DNA of 11,016 bases, from positions 1 through 11,016 of the forward strand of contig PUPG01000148.1 in NCBI GenBank assembly GCA_003553005.1, read 5' to 3'. This stretch comes from Bacteroidales bacterium. GTDB lineage: Bacteria > Bacteroidota > Bacteroidia > Bacteroidales > UBA7960. Of this stretch, positions 1-7,079 are shown in pieces (positions within the stretch are counted from its first letter, which is position 1; each line of letters begins with the position of its first letter). Position numbers and translations under genes: made by a program. The notes beneath the pieces were generated by a model that was not told the origin of the DNA, did not search any database, and worked only from the letters and a program-made list of their open reading frames with translations.

Positions 1-18
1 AAACAGGCAAATTGTGGC

Positions 19-1269
19 TTACCCCGTGCTCCGGATGGCTTCTACCGGATCGAGGCGTGCGGCTGACCATGCCGGCACAAATCCTGACACCAGGCCAATG
101 ATGGCCGACACGTTGATCCCCAGCAAAATGTTCGAGAACCCAAGCATAAAGTCGAACTCGAAAACATTGGATACGATGGCCGTTCCGCCATAAACCAGGA
201 GCAGTCCGACCGTACCACCCATCACACTCAGGAGGACCGCCTCAAAGAGGAACTGTCCAAGGATGAAGGATTTCTTCGCACCCAGTGCTTTTTGTATGCC
301 GATGATGCTGGTGCGTTCGCGCACCGATACGAACATGATGTTGGCAATTCCGAAGCCACCCACCAGGATGGCGAAGCTACCGATGATCCAGCCTGCTAAG
401 GTAACAATCGCAAAGAGATCATCAAAGCCCTCGGAGAGCAAACTGGTCTCGTTGAGCGAAAAGTTATTGTCTGCTCCCGGTGGTAGCCGCCGGATCGCGC
501 GCATCACACCGGTCAGCTCATCGATCATTTCGGCATTGCTGATTCCTGGTCGGGCCTTGGTCATAATCAATGGGCTGTAGCGATCCTGGTTGACATTCAC
601 AAATTGGGTCATGTAATTTACCGGGATAATCACGGATTCATCGTGGCTGTTGCCAAAGTTTCCCATCCCTTCTTTTTCAAACACCCCGATAACTGAGGTG
701 TTTTGGCCGAACAGCCGGATATTTCTGCCGACGGGATCAACTCCCGGAAACAGGTTTTCAGCCAGGTCATATCCGAGGATGGCTACATTTCTGCCTGCGG
801 ATGATTCCATATTCGTAAAAAACCGGCCATCGGCCAGGTCGAAGTTGCGCACCTGGTCATAGTCTGCCGATACGCCTACGATGCTGACGTTGTTTGCGGT
901 TGCTCCAAGGTGTTCCACCTGTCTGCTGGTGGAAGCGAGGAAGGCAGATGCTTCCACGGTCTGGGAGCGGCTTTGTACCTGGTCAAGTTCGCTGAGCTCC
1001 GGCACGGGTCTGGCGGCATAGTCCCACCACGCGAAATCCTGGTTAAACTGCCAGGGCCATTTCTGGATGTAGATGACATCATCACCCAGTGCGGCAATGC
1101 TGGTTCGGATCTGGCGTTCCAGCGAGTCCACCACGGAAAAGACGGCGATGATGGAAAAAATGCCAATGGTAATTCCGAGAAGCGTGAGTACCGTACGCAA
1201 TTTGTTGGCCAATACGGAATTGACTGCAAAAATGGCACTTTCCCTGATGAGTTTAATGATCAATATCAT
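19..1269 (-). CDS. MacB/FtsX-family ABC transporter permease
   Basis: This is a 416-residue inner-membrane permease of the MacB type. The N-terminus (about 1-48) has a short basic stretch, ANKLRT, then the first membrane helix with LGITIGIFSI. A large extracytoplasmic domain (about 50-290, MacB_PCD-like) follows. The C-terminal FtsX domain holds three more helices (about 293-316, 339-368 and 380-400), with RERTSIIGIQKALGA between the first two of these and the usual ending PAWSAARLDPVEAIRS. Family members export substrates or transmit mechanical force across the envelope with a separate or fused ATPase; no ATPase domain is fused here. The ATG overlaps the stop of the upstream mlaF-like gene as ATGA, which supports this start and translational coupling. 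The substrate is unknown. The partner ATPase could be the upstream gene product or one encoded beyond the left edge. Confidence 0.9.
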   Translation of the reverse strand: MILIIKLIRESAIFAVNSVLANKLRTVLTLLGITIGIFSIIAVFSVVDSLERQIRTSIAALGDDVIYIQKWPWQFNQDFAWWDYAARPVPELSELDQVQSRSQTVEASAFLASTSRQVEHLGATANNVSIVGVSADYDQVRNFDLADGRFFTNMESSAGRNVAILGYDLAENLFPGVDPVGRNIRLFGQNTSVIGVFEKEGMGNFGNSHDESVIIPVNYMTQFVNVNQDRYSPLIMTKARPGISNAEMIDELTGVMRAIRRLPPGADNNFSLNETSLLSEGFDDLFAIVTLAGWIIGSFAILVGGFGIANIMFVSVRERTSIIGIQKALGAKKSFILGQFLFEAVLLSVMGGTVGLLLVYGGTAIVSNVFEFDFMLGFSNILLGINVSAIIGLVSGFVPAWSAARLDPVEAIRSTG

Positions 1270-2030
1270 GTGTCCTGCGGTGTTTGACCTTGAATGGTGC
1301 GCATAAGCTCTGTGGCATAAACGAAATGATTAAGCTCTTTGTTGCCGGTATGCAGGATCTGGTCCTTGCTCCCTGTCCACCAAAGTTTGCCCTCGTGAAT
1401 GAATGCCACGGAGTCACCTATTTCCATAACGCTGTTCATGTCGTGGGTGTTCACTATCGTGGTGATTTGAAAGTCGTGGGTGATCTCATTGATCAGTTTA
1501 TCGATCAGGATGGCGGTGGGAGGGTCCAGTCCGGAATTCGGCTCATCGCAGAACAGGTATTTGGGTTTGATGGCGATGGCCCTGGCGATGGCTGCCCGTT
1601 TTTTCATGCCGCCGCTCAGCTCAGCCGGCAACAGGTGATGCACCGCACCAAGGTTTACGCGTTCCAGGCAAAAATCCACCCGTTGACGTTTTTCTTGTCG
1701 TGTCATCCTGGTGAACATATTGAGGGGAAAAGTAATGTTTTCTTCCACCGTCATGGAGTCAAACAGCGCGGCCCCCTGGAACAGCATGCCCATTTCCTTG
1801 CGGATCTTTTTCCGGGCCTTAAAACGCATGGCCGAAAAGTCGCGGTCATCATAAAAGATCTGCCCCTGGTCTGCTTCGAGCAAACCCACCAGGCACTTCA
1901 TCAGCACGGTCTTCCCGGATCCGCTGCGTCCGATGATCAGGTTGGTTTTGCCCTGTTCAAACAGCAGGGACACATCCTGAAGCACAGGTTTGCGCTCAAA
2001 GTATTTCCATAGGGCTTCGACGCGGATCAT
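1266..2030 (-). CDS. mlaF: MlaF-like ABC transporter ATP-binding protein
   Basis: This 254-residue cytoplasmic ATPase has a complete nucleotide-binding domain: Walker A GRSGSGKT at 34-41, Q-loop Gln85, ABC signature LSGGM at 138-142, Walker B YLFCDE at 158-163, D-loop SGLDP just after it, and the H-loop histidine at 196. The segment LFQGAALFDSMTVEENI around the Q-loop is typical of the MlaF/Ttg2A family, whose members power phospholipid transport between the inner and outer membranes with MlaE and MCE-domain partners. The length fits the family. The start overlaps the stop of the upstream mlaE-like gene as ATGA, and its own stop overlaps the start of the downstream permease in the same way, so the three are very probably co-translated. 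No Shine-Dalgarno sequence is visible before the start. Confidence 0.93.
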   Translation of the reverse strand: MIRVEALWKYFERKPVLQDVSLLFEQGKTNLIIGRSGSGKTVLMKCLVGLLEADQGQIFYDDRDFSAMRFKARKKIRKEMGMLFQGAALFDSMTVEENITFPLNMFTRMTRQEKRQRVDFCLERVNLGAVHHLLPAELSGGMKKRAAIARAIAIKPKYLFCDEPNSGLDPPTAILIDKLINEITHDFQITTIVNTHDMNSVMEIGDSVAFIHEGKLWWTGSKDQILHTGNKELNHFVYATELMRTIQGQTPQDT

Positions 2031-2767
2031 GCGAGGAGAATTTGTGTGAGGATCAGGTTAAACAAAATGATATATATGCTGCTGAACACTACGGCCCTGG
2101 TACTTGCATGTCCCACCTGCAGGGCGCCGCCGCGCGTGTAAAAACCAAAGTAACCGGACACTGAGGCAATGATGATGGCAAAAATGACGGTTTTGATCAT
2201 GGCATATAAGATGTCGAACTGGGAGAACTCAAACAAAATGCCATAGGTAAAATTGCTCAGTGGTACGACATCCGTTAATCCAGCAGCCGCATATCCTCCA
2301 AAGATGCCCAGGAACATGCTGATGATCACCAAAGCCGGGTTGATGATGACCAGGGCAATGATCTTGGGTAAGATCAGGTAGCTGGCTGCATTGACCCCCA
2401 TTACCTCGAGGGCATCAATTTGTTCTGTAACCCGCATGGTGCCAATTTCTGATGCGATCCTTGAGCCTACCTTGCCGGCCAGGATGAGGCTGATTACGGT
2501 GGGAGAAAACTCCAGGATGATCGCCTGCCTGGTGGCAAAACCGATGGCATAGGTGGGCAGCAGTGGGTGATCCGTGTTAAATGCTGTTTGGATGGTCACC
2601 ACGGCACCCATGAAAACGGACACGATGGCCACGATACCCAGGCTGTCGAGTCCCAGGTAATCCATTTCTGCGACAATTTGTCGGCGATAAATGGACGCAC
2701 GCTCTGGTTTTTGCATAATCATCCAGAGCAAGATGAAATATTTACCGATATGATAGAAAAGCTTCAT
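2027..2767 (-). CDS. mlaE: MlaE-family ABC transporter permease
   Basis: This 246-residue multi-helix inner-membrane protein is the permease of the MlaFE lipid transporter. The hallmark loop LAGKVGSRIASEIGTMRV continues into TEQIDALEVMG (about 96-124), and a second family signature, GGALQVGHASTRAVV, lies near 213-227. Hydrophobic helices lie at about 40-62, 83-97, 129-165, 187-207 and 226-245, preceded by an amphipathic N-terminus, as in MlaE structures. In the known system MlaE and MlaF work with MCE protein MlaD on glycerophospholipids; no mlaD is in the window. This is the first gene of a three-gene minus-strand operon, and its TGA overlaps the mlaF-like ATG. It is transcribed divergently from the SprT-like gene. 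No clear ribosome binding sequence is present. Confidence 0.93.
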   Translation of the reverse strand: MKLFYHIGKYFILLWMIMQKPERASIYRRQIVAEMDYLGLDSLGIVAIVSVFMGAVVTIQTAFNTDHPLLPTYAIGFATRQAIILEFSPTVISLILAGKVGSRIASEIGTMRVTEQIDALEVMGVNAASYLILPKIIALVIINPALVIISMFLGIFGGYAAAGLTDVVPLSNFTYGILFEFSQFDILYAMIKTVIFAIIIASVSGYFGFYTRGGALQVGHASTRAVVFSSIYIILFNLILTQILLA

Positions 2768-2792
2768 GCAGTTGTCATTCCAGCATGCTAAA

Positions 2793-2811
2793 TTACTGAT
2801 ATTTTACTGAT
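2793..2811. repeat. Two direct copies of TTACTGAT, 11 bp apart
   Basis: The 8-bp word TTACTGAT occurs at 2793-2800 and 2804-2811, start to start 11 bp, about one helical turn. It lies in the divergent intergenic region between the mlaE-like and SprT-like genes. Such spacing would place two half-sites on the same face of the helix, as for a regulator binding site, but two copies of an AT-rich octamer may be chance. Confidence 0.35.
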
Positions 2812-2830
2812 GGGGGCCATGATTTCGCGG

Positions 2831-2838
2831 CAAACCTG
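2831..2838 (-). promoter_or_regulatory. Weak candidate -7 element for the mla-type operon
   Basis: On the minus strand these bases read CAGGTTTG, one mismatch from the Bacteroidota -7 consensus TAnnTTTG. It would give a leader of about 60 nt before the mlaE-like start. No convincing -33 element is seen at the expected distance, so this is only the best candidate in the short intergenic region. Confidence 0.25.
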
Positions 2839-2859
2839 CCTTTAACAAGGTATTTTTAT

Positions 2860-2867
2860 TAATTTTG
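2860..2867 (+). promoter_or_regulatory. Bacteroidota-type -7 promoter element for sprT-like gene
   Basis: The bases read TAATTTTG, a full match to TAnnTTTG. Transcription would begin about 5 nt downstream, near 2872, giving a leader of roughly 33 nt before the ATG at 2905. The -33 region near 2838-2843 has no clean TTG. The match and the leader length make this the likely promoter of the sprT-like/manC-like pair. Confidence 0.6.
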
Positions 2868-2904
2868 AACTGCCTTTACAAGTAGCACAAAAGACTTCAA
2901 CTTG

Positions 2905-3570
2905 ATGCCTTTTCAGGGACGATATGCAGCTTTCTGTTTAGATGATGCCCTGGCAAAGCATGTCCCCGAAAATGCCATTAAGCCAATTGCTAAAATCATC
3001 AGGGATGTGGGCATACAGCTCAGGATCACCCGTCAGCGACTTTCCAAGCTTGGCGATTGCAAACCAGCCCAAAATGGTTCTGCACACAAATTGAGCATCA
3101 ACGGCAACCTGAATCCCTATGAGTTTCTCCTGGTTTTTCTTCATGAACTGGCTCACATTCGTGTTTTTGAGCAATATGGTCAGGGATGCAGGCCCCACGG
3201 GAAAGAATGGAAACATTGTTACGGCAGTTGTATCCGCGAATTCGTTGAGCTGGGATGCTTTCATCACCGCCTGAAAGCCCCTTTGGTGGCTTACAGTTAC
3301 CGTGTCAAGGCCGCTGGGGTGGCTGACATGAAAACCGCAATGATCCTGCGCGAATTTGACCGGCAAACAGGAGTTCGGCCTGGTGGCAGCAGTGCATGGC
3401 GCTTTCTTGAAGAGATTCCTCCAGGAGCGCTTTTCAAGACGCGCAATGGTCGTATATTTCGGAAAGCGGAAAAATTAAGAACCCGGTATGCTTGCCGGTG
3501 TGAGGATACACGTCGCCGCTTCCTCATTCACGGGGAGGCCAGGGTGGTTCCCATGAATATACCGGATTAA
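2905..3570 (+). CDS. SprT-like zinc metalloprotease-domain protein
   Basis: The protein has 221 residues from the ATG chosen here. A TTG lies one codon earlier, but the ATG is the more natural start. The SprT-like core shows the zinc-binding motif HELAH at 80-84 (Glu81 catalytic), preceded by a hydrophobic helix EFLLVFLH, and then PHGKEWK at 97-103, in which His98 is the likely third zinc ligand. The C-terminal third is basic and ends with a small beta-like segment; it has only a YACRC cysteine pair (C-x-C), so no complete SprT zinc ribbon is evident. Related proteins include Spartan/SprT proteases linked to DNA-protein crosslinks, but the role of this bacterial branch is not established. It has no signal peptide, so it should be cytoplasmic. 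The next gene starts 25 bp downstream on the same strand, so co-transcription is likely. Confidence 0.85.
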   Translation: MPFQGRYAAFCLDDALAKHVPENAIKPIAKIIRDVGIQLRITRQRLSKLGDCKPAQNGSAHKLSINGNLNPYEFLLVFLHELAHIRVFEQYGQGCRPHGKEWKHCYGSCIREFVELGCFHHRLKAPLVAYSYRVKAAGVADMKTAMILREFDRQTGVRPGGSSAWRFLEEIPPGALFKTRNGRIFRKAEKLRTRYACRCEDTRRRFLIHGEARVVPMNIPD

Positions 3571-3595
3571 ACCTTTATAAAAAATAGACAAAACA

Positions 3596-4687
3596 ATGAG
3601 CAAAAACAATTATGTAGTCATCATGGCAGGTGGGGTTGGTGAGCGTTTTTGGCCGCTGAGCCGGGAGTCCCGCCCGAAGCAGTTTTTAGACATCTTGGGC
3701 ACAGGCAAGACGCTTTTACAGCAGACATTTGAGCGCTTTCTGCCGGTTTGTGACAAGGACCGGATTTTTATTGTAACCAACAAGAAGTACAAAGACCTTG
3801 TTTTGGACCAGCTTCCGGAGCTTTCCGAGGACCGGCTGATTTGTGAGCCTGCCAGGAAAAATACGGCACCCTGTATTGCTTATGCCGTATACAAGATATA
3901 CGATTTGAATCCGAAGGCAAACATTGTCATGGCGCCTTCGGATCACATCATTTTGAAAGAAGACATATTTCACGACATTATCCGGTCTGCGCTGGATGCC
4001 GCGTCCCGGAATAACAGGTTGTTCACTTTGGGGATTACCCCGAGCAGGCCGGATACCGGATATGGGTACATTCAATTCCAGGAGGACGCATCCCTTCCGG
4101 GGGATGATCGCCTGAAAAAGGTGAAAACCTTCACAGAAAAGCCCAACAGGGAGTTGGCGGAAAGTTTTTTGGAAAGCGGTGATTTTTTATGGAACAGCGG
4201 CATATTTGTATGGTCTGCAGAGGCGATCATGAGCGCATTTGAAGAATATCAACCTGAGATCAGTTATATTTTCCGTGAGGCCCAGGGCAAGTACAACACG
4301 CCGGAAGAGCAGGCTTACATGGATGTGGCCTATCCGGCCTGCAAAAGCATATCGATTGATTATGCCATCATGGAAAAGGCCGACAATGTCTATGTATTTG
4401 TCTCTGATTTGGGGTGGTCTGACCTGGGTACCTGGGGTGCCTTGTATGATGCTCGCCAGAAAGACGACCATAGCAATGCCATCGTCGGCAAGAATGCCAT
4501 GATGTATGACAGCAAAAATTGCATTGTGAGCATTCCGGAAGAAAAGCTTGTCGTGATCCAGGGGTTGGATGACTACATCGTATCTGAGGCTGACAATGCG
4601 CTTTTGATTTGTAAAAAGACCGATGAGCAACAGATCCGGAAGATCGTAAATGACATCAGGCTAAACATTGGGGATACCTACATTTAG
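3596..4687 (+). CDS. manC: Mannose-1-phosphate guanylyltransferase
   Basis: This 363-residue cytoplasmic enzyme makes GDP-mannose from mannose-1-phosphate and GTP, a precursor for mannose- and fucose-containing surface polysaccharides. The N-terminal nucleotidyltransferase signature GGVGERFWPLSRESRPKQF is at 12-30, followed by EPARKNTAP at 84-92, APSDH at 113-117, DTGYGYI at 153-159, FTEKP at 179-183, NSGIF at 200-204, SIDYAIMEK at 253-261 and SDLGWSDLGTW at 270-280, all hallmarks of the family. The length fits the short form without the C-terminal phosphomannose isomerase cupin found in two-domain enzymes. No Shine-Dalgarno sequence precedes the ATG; the leader is A-rich (AAAACA). It is the second gene after the SprT-like gene and is followed by a strong terminator. 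No other sugar-nucleotide genes are nearby. Confidence 0.95.
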   Translation: MSKNNYVVIMAGGVGERFWPLSRESRPKQFLDILGTGKTLLQQTFERFLPVCDKDRIFIVTNKKYKDLVLDQLPELSEDRLICEPARKNTAPCIAYAVYKIYDLNPKANIVMAPSDHIILKEDIFHDIIRSALDAASRNNRLFTLGITPSRPDTGYGYIQFQEDASLPGDDRLKKVKTFTEKPNRELAESFLESGDFLWNSGIFVWSAEAIMSAFEEYQPEISYIFREAQGKYNTPEEQAYMDVAYPACKSISIDYAIMEKADNVYVFVSDLGWSDLGTWGALYDARQKDDHSNAIVGKNAMMYDSKNCIVSIPEEKLVVIQGLDDYIVSEADNALLICKKTDEQQIRKIVNDIRLNIGDTYI

Positions 4688-4744
4688 CCCGTGCTTTCTC
4701 TACATTGGGCTTGAACGGACCCTGCACGAATCAACTGTACAACA

Positions 4745-4780
4745 AAAAAAGCCAATGGACCTCTGCCCATTGGCTTTTTT
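4745..4780. terminator. Bidirectional intrinsic terminator
   Basis: An 8-bp perfect GC-containing stem, GCCAATGG (4751-4758) and CCATTGGC (4767-4774), encloses an 8-nt loop. It is flanked by A6 on the left and T6 on the right, so either strand gives a hairpin followed by a U-run. It lies between the convergent manC-like and exbD-like genes and should stop both transcripts. Confidence 0.92.
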
Positions 4781-4803
4781 AATTGATTCTGCAGAACCAT
4801 TGA

Positions 4804-5277
4804 CTAGTTCATGCCGGCCACTTCTCCACGCATGGTGGAGTAGTTAACCCTGAGGGCGTTAACCAGTCTTAGTTCTTGCTTTACATCGGTAACGATTCCC
4901 ATTTTGGTGTCCCGGTCTACTCGCAGGGAGGTGGTCATCAGCGGCCTTTCGGCTTCTGCTGTGGCTTGTCTCTCTGATTCGATAAATGACGCAATGTCAT
5001 CAACCGAGGCAAAGGAATCGTATAGCTGTATTCTGGGTTCCGTACCAAACACATGCGATTGGATGGGTTCACCGATATAGATAAAGCTTACGAGGGAGCG
5101 CCTTTCCAGCTGCTGTACTTCTGTAGCCGAAGGAAGTGACGTTCTGACGTAGAGTGTGGTTTCTCTCATCACGGTGGTTACCATGAAGAAAAACAGCAAC
5201 ATGAAGATAATATCGGGCAAAGATGCTGTATTGATCTTTGGCGTTTTTTTACCGCCTTCTTTTTTGAATCTTGACAT
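4804..5277 (-). CDS. exbD: ExbD/TolR-family biopolymer transport protein (second copy)
   Basis: This 157-residue protein has a short basic cytoplasmic N-terminus (MSRFKKEGGKKTPK), one membrane helix at about 21-38, and a C-terminal periplasmic domain. The helix starts SLPDIIFMLLFFFMV; Asp22 matches the conserved proton-carrying aspartate of ExbD/TolR. Family members form the core of a proton-driven motor with an ExbB/TolQ ring and pass force to periplasmic or outer-membrane partners. The periplasmic part is quite different from that of the neighbouring ExbD. The start lies 4 bp after the upstream stop and has a strong Shine-Dalgarno sequence. It is the last gene of the operon, and the shared terminator lies about 25 bp downstream. 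The partner (TonB or another) is not encoded here. Confidence 0.92.
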   Translation of the reverse strand: MSRFKKEGGKKTPKINTASLPDIIFMLLFFFMVTTVMRETTLYVRTSLPSATEVQQLERRSLVSFIYIGEPIQSHVFGTEPRIQLYDSFASVDDIASFIESERQATAEAERPLMTTSLRVDRDTKMGIVTDVKQELRLVNALRVNYSTMRGEVAGMN

Positions 5278-5281
5278 ATGT

Positions 5282-5854
5282 TTACCCTCCTACATCTTTT
5301 GGTTCTGCTTCAGAGATAGCCATGGGCACTTTTTGCCTGATGGCGTTGACCTGTTCTTCAGTGGTCAGGTCGCCAAAATTCCGCCCGAAATACTGTTGCG
5401 AAACTTCGTCCCTGATTTCGCGCACGGCGGCAGCGAGCTCATTCTGGACGGCAATATACATTTCGTAGGACGTGCCTCTGTCGTTCTGAAGCGAGATGAT
5501 TCCCCTCGACACCTCCACGTCTCCCAAGAGGTCTATGTTGCGCTCTTCGAAATCGGGCATGTTGGGGTCTCTATCTTCATTTAACAAAAATTCTTTTGCT
5601 CTTTGTCTGAGTGTGTTGATGTTGCCCGGATCACCTTCGACAAGGAGACGGTCCTGTGCGTCCACAAGGACGACGAACACGTTTCGCTCCCTGACCGGAG
5701 GCGGCTCTGGTGCATTGGGATCAATGGGAGGCGGCAACATCCTGTTAATACCTGTATCGACATCCATGGTTGTGGTAACCAGGAAGAAGATCAACAGGAG
5801 GAATGCGATGTCTGCCATTGATCCGGCATTGATCTCAGGGGTCATTCTAGCCAT
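5282..5854 (-). CDS. exbD: ExbD/TolR-family biopolymer transport protein (first copy)
   Basis: This 190-residue protein has a very short N-terminus and one membrane helix at about 13-30, with Asp15 in MADIAFLLLIFFLV as the expected proton-binding aspartate. After the helix comes a proline-rich stretch (PPPIDPNAPEPPPV, about 41-54), then a periplasmic domain (about 55-175) with a beta strand NVFVVLVDAQDRLLVEG typical of ExbD, and a long charged tail. It is longer than most ExbD proteins (about 140 residues). It lies 29 bp after the small membrane protein gene and 4 bp before the second exbD. The first ATG was chosen over an ATG three codons later because an AGGAGA sequence lies 7 nt before it. 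It probably works with the ExbB-like protein of the same operon. Confidence 0.9.
   Translation of the reverse strand: MARMTPEINAGSMADIAFLLLIFFLVTTTMDVDTGINRMLPPPIDPNAPEPPPVRERNVFVVLVDAQDRLLVEGDPGNINTLRQRAKEFLLNEDRDPNMPDFEERNIDLLGDVEVSRGIISLQNDRGTSYEMYIAVQNELAAAVREIRDEVSQQYFGRNFGDLTTEEQVNAIRQKVPMAISEAEPKDVGG
5285..5291 (-). promoter_or_regulatory. Strong Shine-Dalgarno sequence of second exbD
   Basis: The minus strand reads AGGAGGG, with 7 nt to the ATG of the second exbD. It is built from the last codons (Val-Gly-Gly-stop) of the first exbD. This supports the start choice and suggests reinitiation or coupling. Such a strong sequence is unusual in this window, where most genes have none. Confidence 0.75.
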
Positions 5855-5861
5855 AGAAAGA

Positions 5862-5867
5862 TCTCCT
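5862..5867 (-). promoter_or_regulatory. Shine-Dalgarno sequence of first exbD
   Basis: The minus strand reads AGGAGA, 7 nt before the ATG of the first exbD, within the 29-bp gap after the small membrane protein gene. It fixes the start at the first of two nearby ATG codons. Confidence 0.7.
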
Positions 5868-5883
5868 ATTTAGGTGTTTGTTC

Positions 5884-6198
5884 TTATCTGAAATACTTGG
5901 ATACTTCCGTGAAAATTGCGGACAACAGTCCCAGGCCGATCAGGAAAAATGTGGTATTGATGCCGCCACCGACCCATTGTGACACTGTGGGCGTGGCATT
6001 TTCATAAGGCTCGCTGGTTGCGGTGGCATACGATACCAGAATAATAACAAGTAATATCCCTATCCCGATAAACGTTGGAACAGCTTTCCGAATGTTCCCG
6101 AACATGTGGACAAGCGAAAAGATGATCGCTGATAGTGCTGCTATGGCCAGCAGGCCATAGGTCACATACATGGCAATATTGATTACTCCTTCGTTCAT
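5884..6198 (-). CDS. Small three-helix membrane protein of the exb operon
   Basis: This 104-residue protein has no domain I can name. Three hydrophobic segments are visible, at about 9-31, 40-59 and 80-97, joined by a basic loop (NIRKAV) and a polar loop with SEPYENATPTVSQWVGGGIN. It has no signal peptide apart from the first helix and ends with a basic KYFR. It sits between the exbB-like gene (18 bp gap) and the first exbD-like gene (29 bp gap), so it is very likely made with the proton-channel complex and may be an accessory subunit. From memory, Bacteroidota genomes often carry a small uncharacterised gene at this place; I cannot check this here. No Shine-Dalgarno sequence precedes the ATG. 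Confidence 0.8.
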   Translation of the reverse strand: MNEGVINIAMYVTYGLLAIAALSAIIFSLVHMFGNIRKAVPTFIGIGILLVIILVSYATATSEPYENATPTVSQWVGGGINTTFFLIGLGLLSAIFTEVSKYFR

Positions 6199-6216
6199 AT
6201 TGTGAAAGGGTTTTGG

Positions 6217-7035
6217 TTACTTTTTGTACTTGATTAAGATGTCCATGAAGGAAATCGTTGCATCTTCCATGGCATTTACCATACCGTCTACCTTGGATAC
6301 GATATAGTTGTAGAAAATCTGCAGGATGACGGCTACGATCAGACCAAAGACTGTTGTCAGAAGGGCCACTTTAATACCGTCAGCTACAATCGTCGGGGAG
6401 ATATCACCCGCGGCTGCGATCGCATCAAATGCACCGATCATACCAATTACCGTACCCATAAAACCAAGCATAGGGGCAATGGCGATAAATAGTGAGATCC
6501 AGGTGAGGTTCATTTCCAGGCGTCCCATCATTACGCTTCCGTAGGATACGATGGATTTTTCAACGACTTCCATGCCTTCGTTGTACCTGTCCAGCCCCTG
6601 GTAAAAAATGCTGGCTACCGGTCCGCGTGTATTTCTGCAAACCTCTTTGGCCGCATCCACACCACCAGTTTTGAGTGCATCTTCAACCTTGTTGAGCAGT
6701 TTGGTCGTATTGGTGTGTGCCAGGTTGAGGTAGATGATACGCTCAATGCAAAGCCCCAGACCAATGATCAACGTCAACAGGACGATGCTCATAAACAGCG
6801 GACCACCTTCCATAAACTGTTCCTTGAGGATGTAATGGAATGCCTGATCTTCGTCGCGCTCGGGCGCAAGTTCCTGATCCATTACATCTGCAGGGTCAAC
6901 TTCTCCGGGCTCCTGTTCCATGTCAGCAACCTCTTCTGTTTCAGTTTCCGGCGCGGGCTCCTCAGCCAGAACCGCTGTGTTTAAACCGAAAGTAAGCATC
7001 CCTGCCACTGTCAATAAGACGAATAATTTTTTCAT
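6217..7035 (-). CDS. exbB: MotA/TolQ/ExbB-family proton channel protein
   Basis: This 272-residue protein begins with a signal peptide (about 1-24, probable cut after AVLA), then an acidic Glu/Pro-rich stretch at about 25-64 that should be periplasmic. Three membrane helices follow at about 79-99, 177-200 and 223-246, with a large cytoplasmic loop between the first and second. The conserved MotA_ExbB core is clear: APMLGFMGTVIGMIGAFDAI (188-206) and ADGIKVALLTTVFGLIVAV (218-236). Such proteins form a ring around ExbD helices and conduct protons to power energy transfer across the envelope. It is the first protein gene of the operon, followed by the small membrane protein and two ExbD genes. 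The cleaved N-terminal extension is absent from E. coli ExbB but occurs in some other ExbB proteins. Confidence 0.93.
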   Translation of the reverse strand: MKKLFVLLTVAGMLTFGLNTAVLAEEPAPETETEEVADMEQEPGEVDPADVMDQELAPERDEDQAFHYILKEQFMEGGPLFMSIVLLTLIIGLGLCIERIIYLNLAHTNTTKLLNKVEDALKTGGVDAAKEVCRNTRGPVASIFYQGLDRYNEGMEVVEKSIVSYGSVMMGRLEMNLTWISLFIAIAPMLGFMGTVIGMIGAFDAIAAAGDISPTIVADGIKVALLTTVFGLIVAVILQIFYNYIVSKVDGMVNAMEDATISFMDILIKYKK

Positions 7036-7079
7036 AACTGATTCTGTTGGTTTTTGTTTTAACGATAATGGTTTAATTG

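Noticed and set aside
1284..2012. Long plus-strand open frame of 242 codons opposite the mlaF-like gene
   Set aside because: It lies entirely opposite a gene with a complete set of ABC ATPase motifs, and its product is rich in His and Gln without a recognisable domain; it is a codon-usage shadow.
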